From Tenebrio molitor (taxonomy: Eukaryota; Arthropoda; Insecta; Coleoptera; Tenebrionidae), in NCBI RefSeq assembly GCF_963966145.1, contig NC_091046.1, positions 1,860,001 to 1,924,000 of the forward strand: a DNA stretch of 64,000 bases. The letters run 5' to 3'. The notes under the pieces were generated by a model. It worked only from the letters and a program-made list of their open reading frames with translations, made no database searches and had not been told where the DNA came from. This document shows positions 48,060 to 61,639 of this stretch, one piece after another; position 1 is the first letter of the stretch; each line of letters opens with the position of its first letter. Both the position numbers and the translations under genes were made by a program.

Positions 48060-48900
48060 TGATTATTTGTGTTTGGTTTGACATAATAGCCGTCCGTGTT
48101 TGTTTTGTGGTTGACAAGGAAGTGAAAGGCTTTGTTGACAGTGGCCTAGAGGGCGCTGTTTAGGTAAAGCATCAGCGCTTAAGCCGTGCGTCACCCATTG
48201 TCCATAATTTATCGCGCGCCGACCCATCACACTCCATAACGATCTGAATTCCCAGAGCAGATTCGTCCGGTGGCAATTAAGCCGGACCACAAACGTCCCG
48301 AAAAGGCAAGAATCCATAATAACGGTGCTATTAGTAGAAAAAAAATGCAAATCGCTCATGACAGATGGCGTTGAAACGTGAAATTTGACAGTTACGTCAC
48401 TCCGCATCCGATGATGGACGTCGGAGAGCTGATTCGAGTCGAAGACTGTGAAAAAACTCTTCGCCGCGGACGACAGCTACTGAATTTTAATTTTCGCCGA
48501 TAATCGCTAATTGTCGCCGTCTCCGGCGTGGGAACGGCCGCCAAATCGGAAAACATCTGCCACACACGTCGCACCGGAACGCGCGTCCGCCGCGTTGCGC
48601 GACCGCGCGGCGGCCGCAGCGTGCGCCGGACGAAAATAAACAAACGACGAGGGTGTTACGAAAGAGCGCCGGCCTTGGTGCGATTTCCGCAAGCGACGGC
48701 GGCGGCGGGGGCGAGGAGCGGTCGAAAATCGATTTTTTTCCAGGAGATGTCGAAATGCATTGTGAGATCGAGGCGGCCGTGCCCGCTATCGTTGTTTGTT
48801 TTACTCGTCTGGGGTCACTGCGATCTGTCTGTTCGAGATACTCTCATTCGGGGTCAAGTTTTTCAACTCTTATGGACACCCTGTCTCTGCGATTAACATA
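48060..48900 (+). promoter_or_regulatory. CpG-rich island in intron 1, possible alternative apterous promoter
   Basis: From about 48,400 the sequence becomes as CpG-rich as the main promoter. It includes ATG TCG AAA TGC ATT (48,747-48,761) followed at once by GTGAGA, a possible donor in phase 0 that would splice in frame to exon 2. A TTTTTTTCCAG lies 5 nt before this ATG, so a small internal exon is also conceivable. A CTCF-like core TAGAGGGCGC sits at 48,148-48,157. No transcript evidence is available. Confidence 0.3.
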
Positions 48901-49090
48901 TTAGTCAAGAGATAAAGGCCGATTTGTTACTATGCAAGTGGCCGGGGACGGGCTCAAGGTCGCGCCGGGATCTGACGGATTAGGCACAATGCCTGTCAGG
49001 ATTTGGGATGTTGACAGTTGGAGAGGCGCACTTCCAGGAACTGACGGGCTCGGGTTTGGGGCCCGGGGGCACCCAACGTTCAGTTGCAAG

Positions 49091-49356
49091 ACCGATTCTG
49101 TTGTTACAGAAAACTAGTATTTACTTGGGACTCTCTAATTACGTTTATGCCCACCTAATTTTGCTAATTAATTTCAAAATTAAAATGACTGTAAAAGGAA
49201 CAAAACAAAAGTGAAGCACAGCGGCTGATTTTAAGGCTGATTCTGTTTTGGAAGCAAATTGGCACTAATTACCGTCATGCATGGCATAATTTACCTAATT
49301 AACTTCAAAATCGAAATTACTTTGAAAGGAACAAAACAAAAGTGAAAAAAATTCTT
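49091..49356. repeat. Tandem duplication of about 133 bp
   Basis: The block TAATTAATTTCAAAATTAAA..AAAGGAACAAAACAAAAGTG (49,164-49,214) recurs at about 49,297-49,346 with a few changes. An upstream GATTCTGTT string recurs at the same distance. It is a simple two-unit duplication. Confidence 0.6.
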
Positions 49357-50700
49357 AACACCAGAAGGTGGTGAAGCTAATAACACATCAAATTATTCTT
49401 TCAAGAATGGAGCCAACAGTAAACGTTGAAAATATTTTTCAAATTTTTTGTGTCATCCCACAAAATATTTTTTGAAAATAGTTGCCAAAATGTTTAAATT
49501 ACATTTGTTAACCGTGGGAATTTCAGCCACTCCACTAGATATCTATGTGGCAACAATGTTAGGTAATGTAAGCCAAGAAGTATCAACTTTTATATTTTTT
49601 TGAATGAGTTGCAAAATTTTAGAATAAAAATTATATGATTTTTTTTTGATTTGTTTAAAAAATGAAAGCGATTGTAAATCCGCAGGACCACATAGACAAA
49701 AAATCCAGTTAACACTAGAAGAAACATACAAAACAATTTTTTTTTTAAATCTTCTTTTATTTTTCTCTTTGTATGAAAGCGTCACAACTAATTAGTAATT
49801 TTAGTTAGTTTAGTCATTAGTAATGAACAAAAATTATCTATATTAATAACATAATTACATAAACATTTTTGTTTTATAATACAAAAATTTCCGATAATAT
49901 TGCGGAATCTGGAAAAGTGCCCCGAATGCTTGCAGCGTTTCCACGTTGAATGGCAAGGAAAAGGAATTTCTTTGATTTTGAATCGCCTGATTCCGCGATA
50001 AGTCGGTTTCCGATGACATTAATGAAATCGAAGGCTTCTTTGTAATTAGTATTTTCTCTTTCACTCTCTTTCCAATTAGTCACTTAGCAGGTCTAGCTAT
50101 AACAAGATTTAAACATGTAATTTAATTTTGTAATTTTTCTGATTAATAAATAAATTATTAATTACACCAAATTTTACTAATTCTACTATTTTCTATCTTG
50201 CTTCAGATATTATCTTAATTTTTTCGCATTGTAAAAAATAATCTGACCAAATGATGTTCAAACTAAATTTTTCCAATTACCCCGAAGCTAATTAATTTTT
50301 TCATCTTCTATAATTACACGCTAATTTTTCTAATTTGACATATACATATCATTTATTTTAACGCCATTTAATGTATGTGATTTTCAACATAATTAAACAT
50401 TTTTTTCCAATTTAATTTTATAGTATAATTACACCACATTATTTTTACACAAATGAACTTAATTACACTTTTTTACATAATTAAGCAAATTTTTATTGGA
50501 GTGTGTGTCTATTTACAACTTCAATTAACTGAAAATGGTCTCCCTCATTACCTTTCCAAGCTATTCGAAGATCGGCAAATCAATTCAATTAATTAATTTA
50601 ATCAATCACCTCTACTCAGTAAATTTCAAGTCCAAAAAATCCAAATTAATTTCGTTTTGCATCTTTGCTTAGTCTTAATTACAAATTAAACGAGAAACTT
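49357..50700. other. AT-rich intron DNA, nothing recognised
   Basis: Strongly AT-rich, especially 50,100-50,500, with many AATTA strings. Two 69-residue minus-strand frames near 49,860-50,080 overlap and have no motif. Confidence 0.35.
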
Positions 50701-52870
50701 CCGAGAAGTGTTAAATTAAACAACCATGACGACGAAACGTCGTAAAGAAACCAAAATCTTGTATTTTTTTGTTATTCCGGTGCGATTTTCTCTGGGCCCA
50801 CCAGACAAAGCGAACGGGTCCCAAATCCGGCCGACCCGGCGGACACCTCCCGTCTAGCGCCTCTAATAGGCCGGCTGTAGCTCGCCCAGCGATGTGAAAT
50901 AATTTTTAATTACAATATAGGTCCGGCACCCCATTATCTGTCATTTGATTCAGTTAATCCGCCAATTTACAATTTAAGACCGGCGCCGTTGTTTCTTTTG
51001 TGTAACTCGCCTAATCTGCCCCAACATCAATCATTCACAGAGGCAAAATTACATAGGATCTGGCCAGATCGCTTCCCAGATAATCTTCATAAAATTCATG
51101 AGCTTTTGTATTGTTATTAAAATATTACCTGTTGCGTTTCTAATAACAGTTAATTGCACGCCAGGGGAAAAAACGGAGGCGGCGCAACAAGTGCCCCACG
51201 AAGTTGCCGTTTTTTTCCCCAGAACTGTCATTCGGGCACGACACTTTTCAGGCCGTTCCGGTCGACGTGCGCGACGAGAGTCGCTGCCAACTTAGCCAAA
51301 GAATGCGAAGTGCTGCCAACTGTCAGCGCACACCTGTTTTCCCCGAAACGCATTTCTGGACGGTCCTCCTGGTCGGCCGGATTTGACCCCTCGCGCGCTG
51401 GACCGGTGGGCGTGGAAAAACAAAAATACTCCGACTTTTACAGCTCGGATGTCTCTGTAGACGGAGAGTTACGAGCCGGGAGCAAAAACCGCTCTCTCGG
51501 GAGGCATTTTAATCAAAAAACCGATGTAAATCGAGAAAAATAGATGTATAACTCCATTTGCGTCGCGCCGGTAAGTTAGTGCGTTGTATAATAAGTTTTT
51601 GAAATGTTGGCGAGCCAGCGGAATAATTTACCTCTAATAAGGCGAAGCTGCCTCTTCGGTATTCCTCTCCGGTCGACTCTACATCTGTCCAATCGGAAAA
51701 GTACACCGCGATGGACAATTAATGTCCGGCTAGCCCTGCCCAATTATGGACGGCGCAGTTGGCACCACTGCCTCTGACACTTCTCTCATTTCGATAATTG
51801 CGAAAATCGAAACGTGTTTATTATGTGGCTCGGGTCCACTAGGCCTTGTCAGCGCCGATCCTCCATTGTCGACGAACAAAAGACACACGCTACTTGACAC
51901 ATCCAGGTAGCCAGGATTAGACCGCACGCTACGTCAATTGTCACGGCACTCTATATTTCTCCTAAATATTTCTTATCGAGCACCGCATCTGCTGGCGGCT
52001 CTTGGTGGTCCCCAGGGGCGGCTCAGGACATGCAACACTTCTTCAACTAAGTCAATCTCTTCCTCCCCTTCTTCATCACGCAATGACAATCGAGGTACAG
52101 AACATGACGCGCTCTCAGCGGTCACCCGTCCAAGTAGTGATTGCACCGAGCGCGGCTGAACTTCTCTGATCAAATGATAATCAGCGCTTCAATGTCGTGG
52201 GGATCACCGTACTATTATTGTCATTATGTATGATTATTATGTTCCCTTAAAAAATTCTATATCAATTTTGTCTTATTGTTGTTGTGGTGTTTCAAAATCC
52301 GTTTGTGGGGTTGACTTCCAGGGCCGCACCGGCGGACGCACCGAGAGGAAAAAAGATGTAATCAGTTCAGAAACAGTTTCCTGTTTGTGTCGTTCGAGGC
52401 GAGCGTGTGTGTGTGTGGGTATATTCTCTCATGTGAAATGCCGACATGCTTTCAGGGAGACCAGTGCTCGACTTTAATCGGTTTACCTGTTAATCTCAGC
52501 CAATATGAAGAGGTCAATAGCACTCGACTGCAATATACAATTTTCTCGTATCTCGACTTGTCGTGACTTTTCGTTTATCGAGTGTTATGACCAAAAAGGA
52601 GGCGTTCTGTAACGGGAACGTCGCTGCGAGACGCCAAAAACAATGGAGATGGCCGAGAGATGTCCAGGAGGAATGACCCAATTGGAGGGAGCTGGAAGCG
52701 CGAAAAAAAACACTGGAAGTGGTACAGTTGGGTTCACGATCAGGCGGACGTGGTGATGTGAGCATTTGCATAAGCTGTCACATGCGATGTAGATCGTGTG
52801 ATCAAGCACAATGGCTAGATGGGATCGGTTCGTGTTAATTGTCTGAGATTATCTCCGAGTGACTTAATCG
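50701..52870. promoter_or_regulatory. GC-richer intronic block, candidate enhancer region
   Basis: This block of about 2.2 kb of balanced, CpG-containing sequence is free of recognisable transposons. Overlapping frames (up to 129 residues, 51,154-51,543) lack motifs. A (GT)n run sits near 52,407. The regulatory role is inferred from composition and from its location in the first intron of a selector gene. Confidence 0.35.
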
Positions 52871-52979
52871 AGAGGAAATGCTATCAAAAATTTTGGAATT
52901 TATTAGTTTTTTAGACAAAGTGGCCCAACAAACATCCTTGGCATTGTTTTGGATAGATTTGTCTATCTTTATCTTGAGT

Positions 52980-55900
52980 AATGGTTCAAAATGCGTCTTT
53001 TTGGAACGGTACTCTTTTGTAGTACCACAAGCGGTACCACTCTACAGTAGCTACAACAGGCGGTACGAACAGATTTGAAACGAAACGTCACTCAATGATT
53101 TATGCATTAAACTAACGTAATAATTTCCGAATGACACTATTTAACTGATTCTTTTTAAACAGTACCATTTAAAAAAAACTCTCTTGAACTATTTTATGTG
53201 AGACACGATAGTTTCATCAATCTCTACGACATAATGGTCGAGGTTTTATATCGTTTTTTCAAAGTTGAACATAATACAATTTAGGTGGTACTTGGCTGGT
53301 TTCAAGCTGTTATGTTTGTATTCATTTTTACACAAACCGCTTTCACCATTGACAGTTTTAGATAAAAACACTTAAAACTTGAACAATATTGAAGTGGTAC
53401 CGAATTATGGATTCCAGTAGTTTCTTTCTGACCGCATGTTTCCCAACTGCGGTACTTACAAGATAATATAAAGTAGCTATAAATAAAAATTTCAGTTTGA
53501 AATGTGATTTGGAAGGTGTGTTGCAGCCGGGTACCTTCTAGTTTTGTAGGACTACTAACAAGTAACAATTTGAGAAAAAATGTAGAGTAGTACCTTTTCA
53601 ATAATTTTAAATATAGGTATATTTTTTCAAATGGTGCCATTAGTTTATCACTGGGATTAATATCTGGCTCACATCTGGACGCTTTTGAAATGGTGACACT
53701 ATCTTGGTGGTACTTGCTTATCGTGTGTCATGCTCTAATATTCAGTTTTTAAACAGAATCGTTTTTTAAAATATGTATGTAAATTGTCACCACATATCAC
53801 TAATGTACATTATTTTAACTGAAATGGTTATTTTCTGACTGACATTATTGTGTACGTAGATTTAGGTACTAATTTCTTACATTTTAATGTACTAGGTACT
53901 TCGATCATCTTGCTATGATAATTTCACTCTAATATTTTAGAAAATAAAACGGTAAGAGCATACGCTGTTGGTGATTGTCATAATCTTTTCAATTTTTTTG
54001 CACTAGTACCGCAACCCAGCAAGTACCTCAATTTAAGAATGTATTATTTTTCAATTGAAACATTTGTTACTGCAAAATTGGTACTATGAAGTTTTTTATT
54101 TTATGACGTAAGTACAGTTTCACACCTGCTATACATTTTTAAAATTTGAAAATCAAATTAAAGCAGTACTTTTCGGTACAATATTTAAACTGGAAAGTAC
54201 TGGTTTACTATTTTAAATGTTTGTTTAAATTGACTGTTTGCATAACACTCTTTTTATACCTATTATTTTCTAATCACATTTTAAAACATAAAAATTGTAA
54301 AATATGTTTTGAAAAAAAGTTATAATGTTTTATGTCCATTTTATAGTTGTTTATAAATTTTTTTAGGTAACGGTTTTTTGTATGATTACCAAAAATTTAA
54401 ACAATCATTGACATTATTTAAACATTATCGGTGTTTACATCCATTAAAAATTAGATTCACTTATTTTTTAAAGTGGTACTGTAACGAGACTATTTGTCAA
54501 AGTCGTACCGTGACTTATTGATGATTACATTTTAAACGCCACAAAATAGTTCTCTCTTGGAACAGTGGATTAAAAGCTCTATTATAACAATTTTTCAAAA
54601 TCATCACTCTTTAGCTACAGCAGTACCAGCAGCAGTACTGTTTGAAAATTGTGGTACCGCGAGTTGAACAACCTTGAAAACTGATTTTGACGACCCCATC
54701 CGCCTCTGTCTCATTTTCCGTACCCATTTTTTCCACCTGGCTTGCACCTACTCTCCTGGCACCGTCCTCGTCGAGTCTCGCGTGCTCGCGCAAAACCCTA
54801 ATAATGAATTTAGAGCAGAGCAGAGCGCGATTTCCCCCGATACCATCTACAACTGTACACCGCAGTACTTCCACGGAGTGAATTAACGCGAATTCTCTCG
54901 CATATAATGCTTTGGCTGTTGCTTCCTTTCCGTCGAGTCGGTGCACTTGATGCAATTTGTACACAAAACAGTTGAAATCTACATTAAATTTAACGCAACG
55001 GCATTTAGATAAGATTTATACGAGGCGCGCTTATCGCTCCGAATCCATTATTATTATTATTTCATTATTTATCGTCCATTGTTCGACGGTTTTGGAGGTT
55101 TTGGCGAAATTTCGCCGGAGCTGTGTGTGTTTTTATTTGTTTATCGGTCGCCGATAAGGCCGGGTTATTATTTATAAATTATTGTTTATGAGTTGGCGAT
55201 AAGTGGTACCGAAGGAGATCCTGGAGCGAGTGAATGCGAGCTCGTGCATTATGGGAGCCATATTTTTATTATCCAACGTGTTTTAATACGGATGCTTGGG
55301 TTTATCAATTTGACCGAAGTTGTTTCCTGAACGTAAAGATATGAAGCCACTGGTGGGTGTCGAACTAAAACTCTTTCAACGGTTTCGTTTCGTTCCTTTA
55401 CGTACTTCTTTTCCTCTGATAAGGAAACGCGGAAAAATTCGACCAAACATTTTGGGTTTCTGCATGACGGTACCAGTGTTTGAACAGGTACCACTCTCGA
55501 AAAACTACTTTTTAAGTAGGAACTCGAGTTCACTTGTTTCAAGAATTGTACCTATTTGCACTGGTGGTACTGCTTCGGCATTTCGGGTTTTAAAAGCTCT
55601 ACTCTTTTTCAATTGTTTTCATAATAAAGTACTACTTTAAAAAACGCGTGCGCCGTAAGTGGACAAATATTGATAGTGTTGCTCATGGAAGTGATCGTCT
55701 AACACTGCTTTACTTGATTTAATATTTTTGTTTGCTCTTGAATGATGTAATGATACTTGAGAATATGTTTCTGTTGTAAAATTTCTCTTTAAACATGATT
55801 CAAAAAGTACCTCTAAATATATTCATCTAGAAGTGACACTGTTGTCTTGTTTTTGTGCGATATAAATGAGATAGTTTTATTTGAAACATGTTCTCTTTAA

Positions 55901-58070
55901 AAGACTTATGTTTGACAATCAGAATCTCTTGCTATACAGAAGAGTACTTTTTCGTACTAAAAGTTAACACGTACCAAATTTATCCCTTACATATTTTTTA
56001 ACTCTGCAATTGAAATTATTGCAGTACCAGACTTAAAATCACCCAACGTTACATTGGTACTACCTATCAAGAAATCCAAAAATTTTATTTGCAAAATAAA
56101 CAGTGTTGTGCTTTATTTTAATCGAACTAATAACATCTAAGTCGTACCTTATTTCTTTAGAACCAAAAAGTTTATTTATTTTCTAATAGTACCGTTCGTG
56201 CGGAGTTGAAAGATCACTTTACTATTGATAGCTTCTTATTGTGTCATTGCATGACAAACCTTTCTTAAAAACTAGGTGGTTAATATTTGTTTAAATGGTA
56301 CTGCTGCATCAGATTTTGAATAGTACCGTTTCAGTTACTGATCCCAAAATCTGTAGTATCGATTGTATTTAAAAATCTATTAATTTGAAGCTTCAATGCT
56401 TTAGTACAAATTATTTTAAGGTAGTACCCGCACTGTCACAAAATGCATTAACTCATTGAGGAACTGATATTTTCGTCAGCCAGATTTTATCATTATTAAT
56501 TATGTATTAAAAACTGTTTGCTGTGGTACTATCTCAATACCAAGAGTACTTCATTATTGAAGATGACATATTTTGTATTTGTTACTTTTCGCAATCAAGT
56601 ACCGACATCTTCTCTTGGAATTTTTCTTATTTCTGATTATTATAAGGTCTTGATCAAACTTTGAAGCGGTACCCATTAAAACATGTTTTTCAAACAAATT
56701 GTTGACGTTGAAAAACAACGGGAATTTGTACATTCTCCTCCTCATCAGACCGTCACTCCACATGATTTGTGAAGACTTGGTGTCAGCTTCGTCTGCAGTA
56801 GTTTCTTCATTTCGATTGACATTTTTTTGGCTTATCCGATGGTTTGACTTAGTACCTTTTGAAAGCCTACAGTCAACTTTTAAAGAGTACCACCGCTGTA
56901 TAATTTTTTAATTCTCAAAACTTCCAATGAAAATTATAATTCGACGCGCCACTCGAAATAATTTCAATGGTACCATCTGGAAATCATGATTCTTCTATCG
57001 CGGTACTGCTTTAAAAATAAACGGAGCTGGACTTCGACCTTGACGAAGCGAAACAACTTCTCAAGTGCACTAATCGGACTGACTTAACTAATTTTTTCAA
57101 CCATTCCTTACAGTACCTCTTTATTCAGGCTTGGTACTTTCCACTGTAGCCGTCTTCAACTTTGTAAATTCTGAGTTCGCCACCACTGCAAGACCATTTA
57201 GGGTAGTACCACTTCTCTTTTGGCGCATTTGCAATTTTCCCTCGAAGACGTCGTCACCTCCGGAAGACAAAGACCGGCCCCTCCGTGTGAATCCTTCATT
57301 ATTCGTGTTGTATGCACCGCGGCAAATTACGCAATTACTCGACGCAGGTGTAGTTATATTAATTATTTCCCAATTTCCAATCCACCTGCTCGATATCTCG
57401 GAAGAAATATGGCCGATACACATACAACGGTCGGGGTGACGTCCCGCTGGTTTACACATGTTCCAATTCGGAACAAGAGCGATTCGTTATTTTGACACTG
57501 GGGGACGCCGCGCCGAAAAAATCCGTGATTTATGCCCCCTCGGACATTATGCATACTCCAGAGTGACATTCCCGACCGTAAATCACGCTTTTACCACACG
57601 CGATCCTGGCAGTACCGCCGGTACTGAATCGGCCAGACCGATAACTGTAATAAACGGGAGAGGTTGTTGTCCTTGTTCGGGGATCAAATATTTGACCCAA
57701 AAAAACTGACATAATTTCAATCTTTAATGTTCGATGCGTGACCCTCTTATTGGAGTACTGGTTTCGCGGAAAAGTACTCCAACAAGTGCGAAAATGTGTT
57801 GCGAAGGCACCAAAATGAATTGTGATCAAAGTAAGAACATGTTTTTATGGGCGCTCGGTGATAACAGTTTGATAAGACGTCCGACTGAACCGGGCGTTTG
57901 TTCGGTACGATTTGAAATAGTACCAAAGAAAACACTGGACTAATTCCAATTACAGATTCGATTAATTACATCTAATTTGTGACCAGAATTGATTACGAGA
58001 AATTAATTCTAATTGTCCCCACTTTGGATTTTACCAATTCGACGACAATTTTTAATTAGGTAGTACCTAT
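52980..58070. repeat. GTAC-enriched compositional domain 2 (apterous intron 1)
   Basis: By hand I count about 70 GTAC tetramers in 5.1 kb, typically GGTAC(C/T) or AGTAC(C/T), some as the palindrome GGTACC. Expectation at this composition is about 15. They are irregularly spaced at 20-150 bp across both AT-rich and GC-richer subregions. The domain ends sharply: almost none occur in 49.3-52.9 kb or 58.1-62.8 kb, with a small recurrence at 62,790-63,240. There are no long repeats or coding frames. Confidence 0.62.
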
Positions 58071-58920
58071 TTGATTGTTTTCGGTGGCGCTTTATCTAAG
58101 AAATTAAAATTTTAATTTTTTTGTTAATTGAAAAATTTTAATGGCAGTAATAATAAGCTCGCCGAGAATTTATTGATGATAATTTAAATGTTTTTACGGT
58201 ATTTCCGCTAATTGAATGAATATTTCTGCTAATTAAAATTTTATAAGTTGAATTTATCTGCCTATAATTCTAGCATGTTCTATAAATGTCAGCGAGCTTC
58301 TTTATTACATCAAAAATTAGACGAATTAATTAAATAATTACGAAGCAGATTAATTCGTTAATTCTAGAAAGAATCTTTGAATTTTAGATCATCTTAATTG
58401 ATCAAAAAGTAAAGATATGTTGGAGCTTGAAATTTAATTAATCAGATCAAATCAAATCAAATTAAATCAACTTAAATTAATTGGAACAAGAATGTCTAAG
58501 TAGGTAAATATTTTGCCAATTTCAAACCAACTTTTGTAAGGATATTCATTAGCAATTATTAATTTACTAATTGATTTACTAATTTTTTACTAATGTAGAA
58601 ATCAATTAATTACTTATAATTAAATAGGTAAATACAGCTTATTTAAGTCAAAAGGTAAATTTTGAAACCTTTATCGAAGTAAGTACATAATTATTACTAA
58701 TTTATGGATAACATTTTTAGACATATAGGTGCCCTCATAATTTTTATAATTTCTCTGTGCATTATCATAATTCATGAAAAATTTCAGATTTTATTTTTTT
58801 TAGACTATCAACTGAATACAATTAGCCCAATTAATTATCTAATTAAATACAATTTGTAATTTAATTAAAATTGAAAAAATTCATAGGTATTAGTGTCAGT
58901 TACTTGATGTACATAATATG
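58071..58920. other. AT-rich intron DNA with ATTAAT strings
   Basis: Very AT-rich, with a run of AATCAAATCAAATTAAAT-type degenerate repeats near 58,443-58,475. Nothing else is recognised. Confidence 0.35.
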
Positions 58921-59850
58921 TTGTTTATTTTCTCGGCTCGTGTCGAAGCCCTGGTCTAGCCACCAGGTCCGCCCGATCTGAGCGCTCTAGTTTTCGCGGA
59001 GGCCGCAGACCGCTAAGAATTTTCCGTGGTGCGAGAAATGGCGCAGGAAGCCATGATGTCTCTTTCAGGACAATTAAGCGTAATTGCCCACGGTAGAAAA
59101 ACGGCGGTCGTAATGATAATAGTAATGTCAAATGGAGTTTTATGGGCGCGTTAACAAATTGAATCATTAAATCGCTTGTAATACAAGTCGACGAAGCAAT
59201 TACCACATCACGAATTAATCATCGCCGCGTCCATCACCAACTAATAAAGACTGCAACAGTTCCACATTTCTATGATATTCTAATCGGGCCGATCCGAAGG
59301 CTCACGGCTCGTAAATGTTTAATTAGCAATTAGAATTTGAAAAATCCCGATATCCGGCATAAAAATCTCGTGTTCAACGACTAAGAATTTATCTTTATTC
59401 GCGATCTTGCGATAATCGCTCTAGAGGATTTCTTCGACCGTTTCAATTACAACAGTTAAGCTGCACTCGCACGGAGAAAAGTGTGCTGCTGTGGACACGT
59501 GCACCAAAAACGCGACGCACCACATTTTCAAACAGATTTATTCCACGCTTTTCGAAAAACAACCATTTCCAAGACCAATCCAGATGCAGGAATTTTATCC
59601 TGATTAGGAATGCGCTGGTAATTAAACAATCATTTCCTTGATTTATTGCGATGAATGATTTATCAGTAGACCTGTTTCGAGCGACTCCGTAATCGATACA
59701 GGGTGGTCGTCGAAAAATTTTTACACAGTCGTAAAGCAACCCAAACATGTCAACGTGCGAACAACACACCCAGTCTCCGGAGGTATTTCGTTTTTCTTGC
59801 ACACGTGACACCACAACACAATTAATTTTGCTAATTTTTCTCACTAATTA
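58921..59850. promoter_or_regulatory. GC-richer intronic island, candidate enhancer
   Basis: About 900 bp of balanced composition lie between AT-rich segments. It has ATTA cores and two overlapping minus-strand frames (93 and 133 residues) without motifs. Confidence 0.28.
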
Positions 59851-60985
59851 TTTCTCAATTTAGTCGCACAAGTGATATTTCAATTTTCTACACAAATTCT
59901 CTGAATAATTTATTTTTTAACATTGACTGGGACACCTGCAACGATAAGACATTAATATTTTTTATTATAATAATTAGCTCCAATTAATCAGAAATATTTT
60001 TTCCAATTATTGGTGCAATTTGAACTAACAATCAATTATCTGTGTGTTTATTTTTTTATTAACGACGTTAACATTAATGTCAATTGTTATGACCTACAGC
60101 AACTAGCATCAGTAAATTAATTTTACTAGTTCAGAAACTCTTGAAATTTTTTAAATATTATTGGTAACGAGATTCTCATCGAGAGAGTTTCAACATTAAT
60201 TGGTACTAATTATTAATTCAAATTAATTTTACTAGAAAATTAATAATTAGTAAAATAAAATCACAGTTACCTGTTTAATCTACTTAAAAAATTTCAACAG
60301 GTTTTTGTTATGCAAAATACTGATTTTTTAGATTAATGTTAATTACTCTACTAATTCGATTTACATAAATTTGAAATAATTTTGTCAGTTCACGACCTCT
60401 CTAAATTTCATCGAGATAAGTTCAACTGTCGCTTATAAATTGCTACTAATTAGTAAATTAATTTAAATTGATTTTGTTGGTAAATAAAGGATTTCACCTA
60501 GACCCAACAGATAGGTACAGAGTGTTCTAAGGAAACTGTGGTGTCCCACATGATTTTTCTTTTCCGGCTGTCCCCCCCCCCCCTAATCGATTGTATAATC
60601 AACCACATACAAATTAAATGTGGTAGACGGAAAATTATTTGTGTGTACGCTTCTTAGATAAATTATCTGTTAATTTGCATAATTTTGCCTAATTAGAGAT
60701 AATTTATTCCACCGTTTTTCGTAATTATATATTCTTATTTGGGCAACAGATGGGACATCGTCGTCCCCCTTTTCTATTTTGATTGCTGATTAGGATCTGT
60801 AATGTAATACAATTAGGAGTTACACGTTTTTTTGGCGGTTCGCTCAAAAAAGTGTTGGGAACGGGGTTTTCAGACTGGAACGGCTGAAATTTGACACTAC
60901 TTTTAAACTTGCCACAGAAAAATATTTTCAAAATTATGACATAATATCATCTCGAATTTTGTACTGCTATTATCCCACAAAAAAA
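59851..60985. other. AT-rich intron DNA
   Basis: AT-rich with repeated AATTAGTAA/TAATTAATT strings and one 11-base C run near 60,574. No gene or element is recognised. Confidence 0.35.
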
Positions 60986-61560
60986 TTGAGATAAATGTTA
61001 GCACTTTTTGGATGATTTAGCACCGCTACACTTTTTTTCAAAATAGAGCATTTTTGTTTTTGGTTATTCTTAAAAACCGATTTAAAAATCATTAACTGAA
61101 ACGATGTCAGATTCATTGGAAGGAAACAATTTTTCAATGTTTTAGCCCCATTACACTGTTTTTACAAATTTTAGCCCTTTTGTTTTTTGGTAAATCTTCA
61201 AATCTTATTTTATTTTTTAAAACAATGTAAAACTTGACCGGAAGGCAATTGAAGACAACTGTTCTGCACAAATCTGTCAATTTGAATTAATTTGAACATT
61301 TTTCAAAACATTTGGCACCGATGCATCTAGTCAAAAATTTTAACCCCTTATCGTTTTACTATTTTTTGTTGTTTTGATTTAGTTCTAGGCCACATTAAGT
61401 TATCTTAAGAATTTTTTAGATGTATTTTGCTTTTTTGAAAATGGTTTCAAAAATAGTGGTGCTATGGGCAAGAATTTTTTACATCCTTTTTGATTATTTT
61501 TTCAAAAATGTTGCCGCCATGGGTCTAGTACTGATGTATGCAGGCATAAATATTTTTTGA
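60986..61560. repeat. Degenerate tandem array in apterous intron 1
   Basis: Blocks beginning TTAGC(A/C)CC(G/A)(C/T)TACA and continuing into TTTTCAAA..TTTTGTTTTT(T)GG recur near 61,018, 61,142 and, more diverged, 61,311. Possible further units follow at about 61,460 and 61,510. Spacing is 124-169 bp. Confidence 0.42.
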
Positions 61561-61639
61561 TCTCTCGATTGTCCCTTTTTGAAAAATGTGTCACCTTTTG
61601 GCACCCCTAGCCCTTTCGATTTGATTACTTTTTTGTCAA

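Noticed and set aside
42211..48157. Additional CTCF core matches (CAGGTGGCAC near 42.2 kb; TAGAGGGCGC at 48,148)
   Set aside because: The 10-bp core is expected about once per 16 kb by chance, and the flanking CCA is missing in both. Kept only as context for the full match at 4.26 kb.
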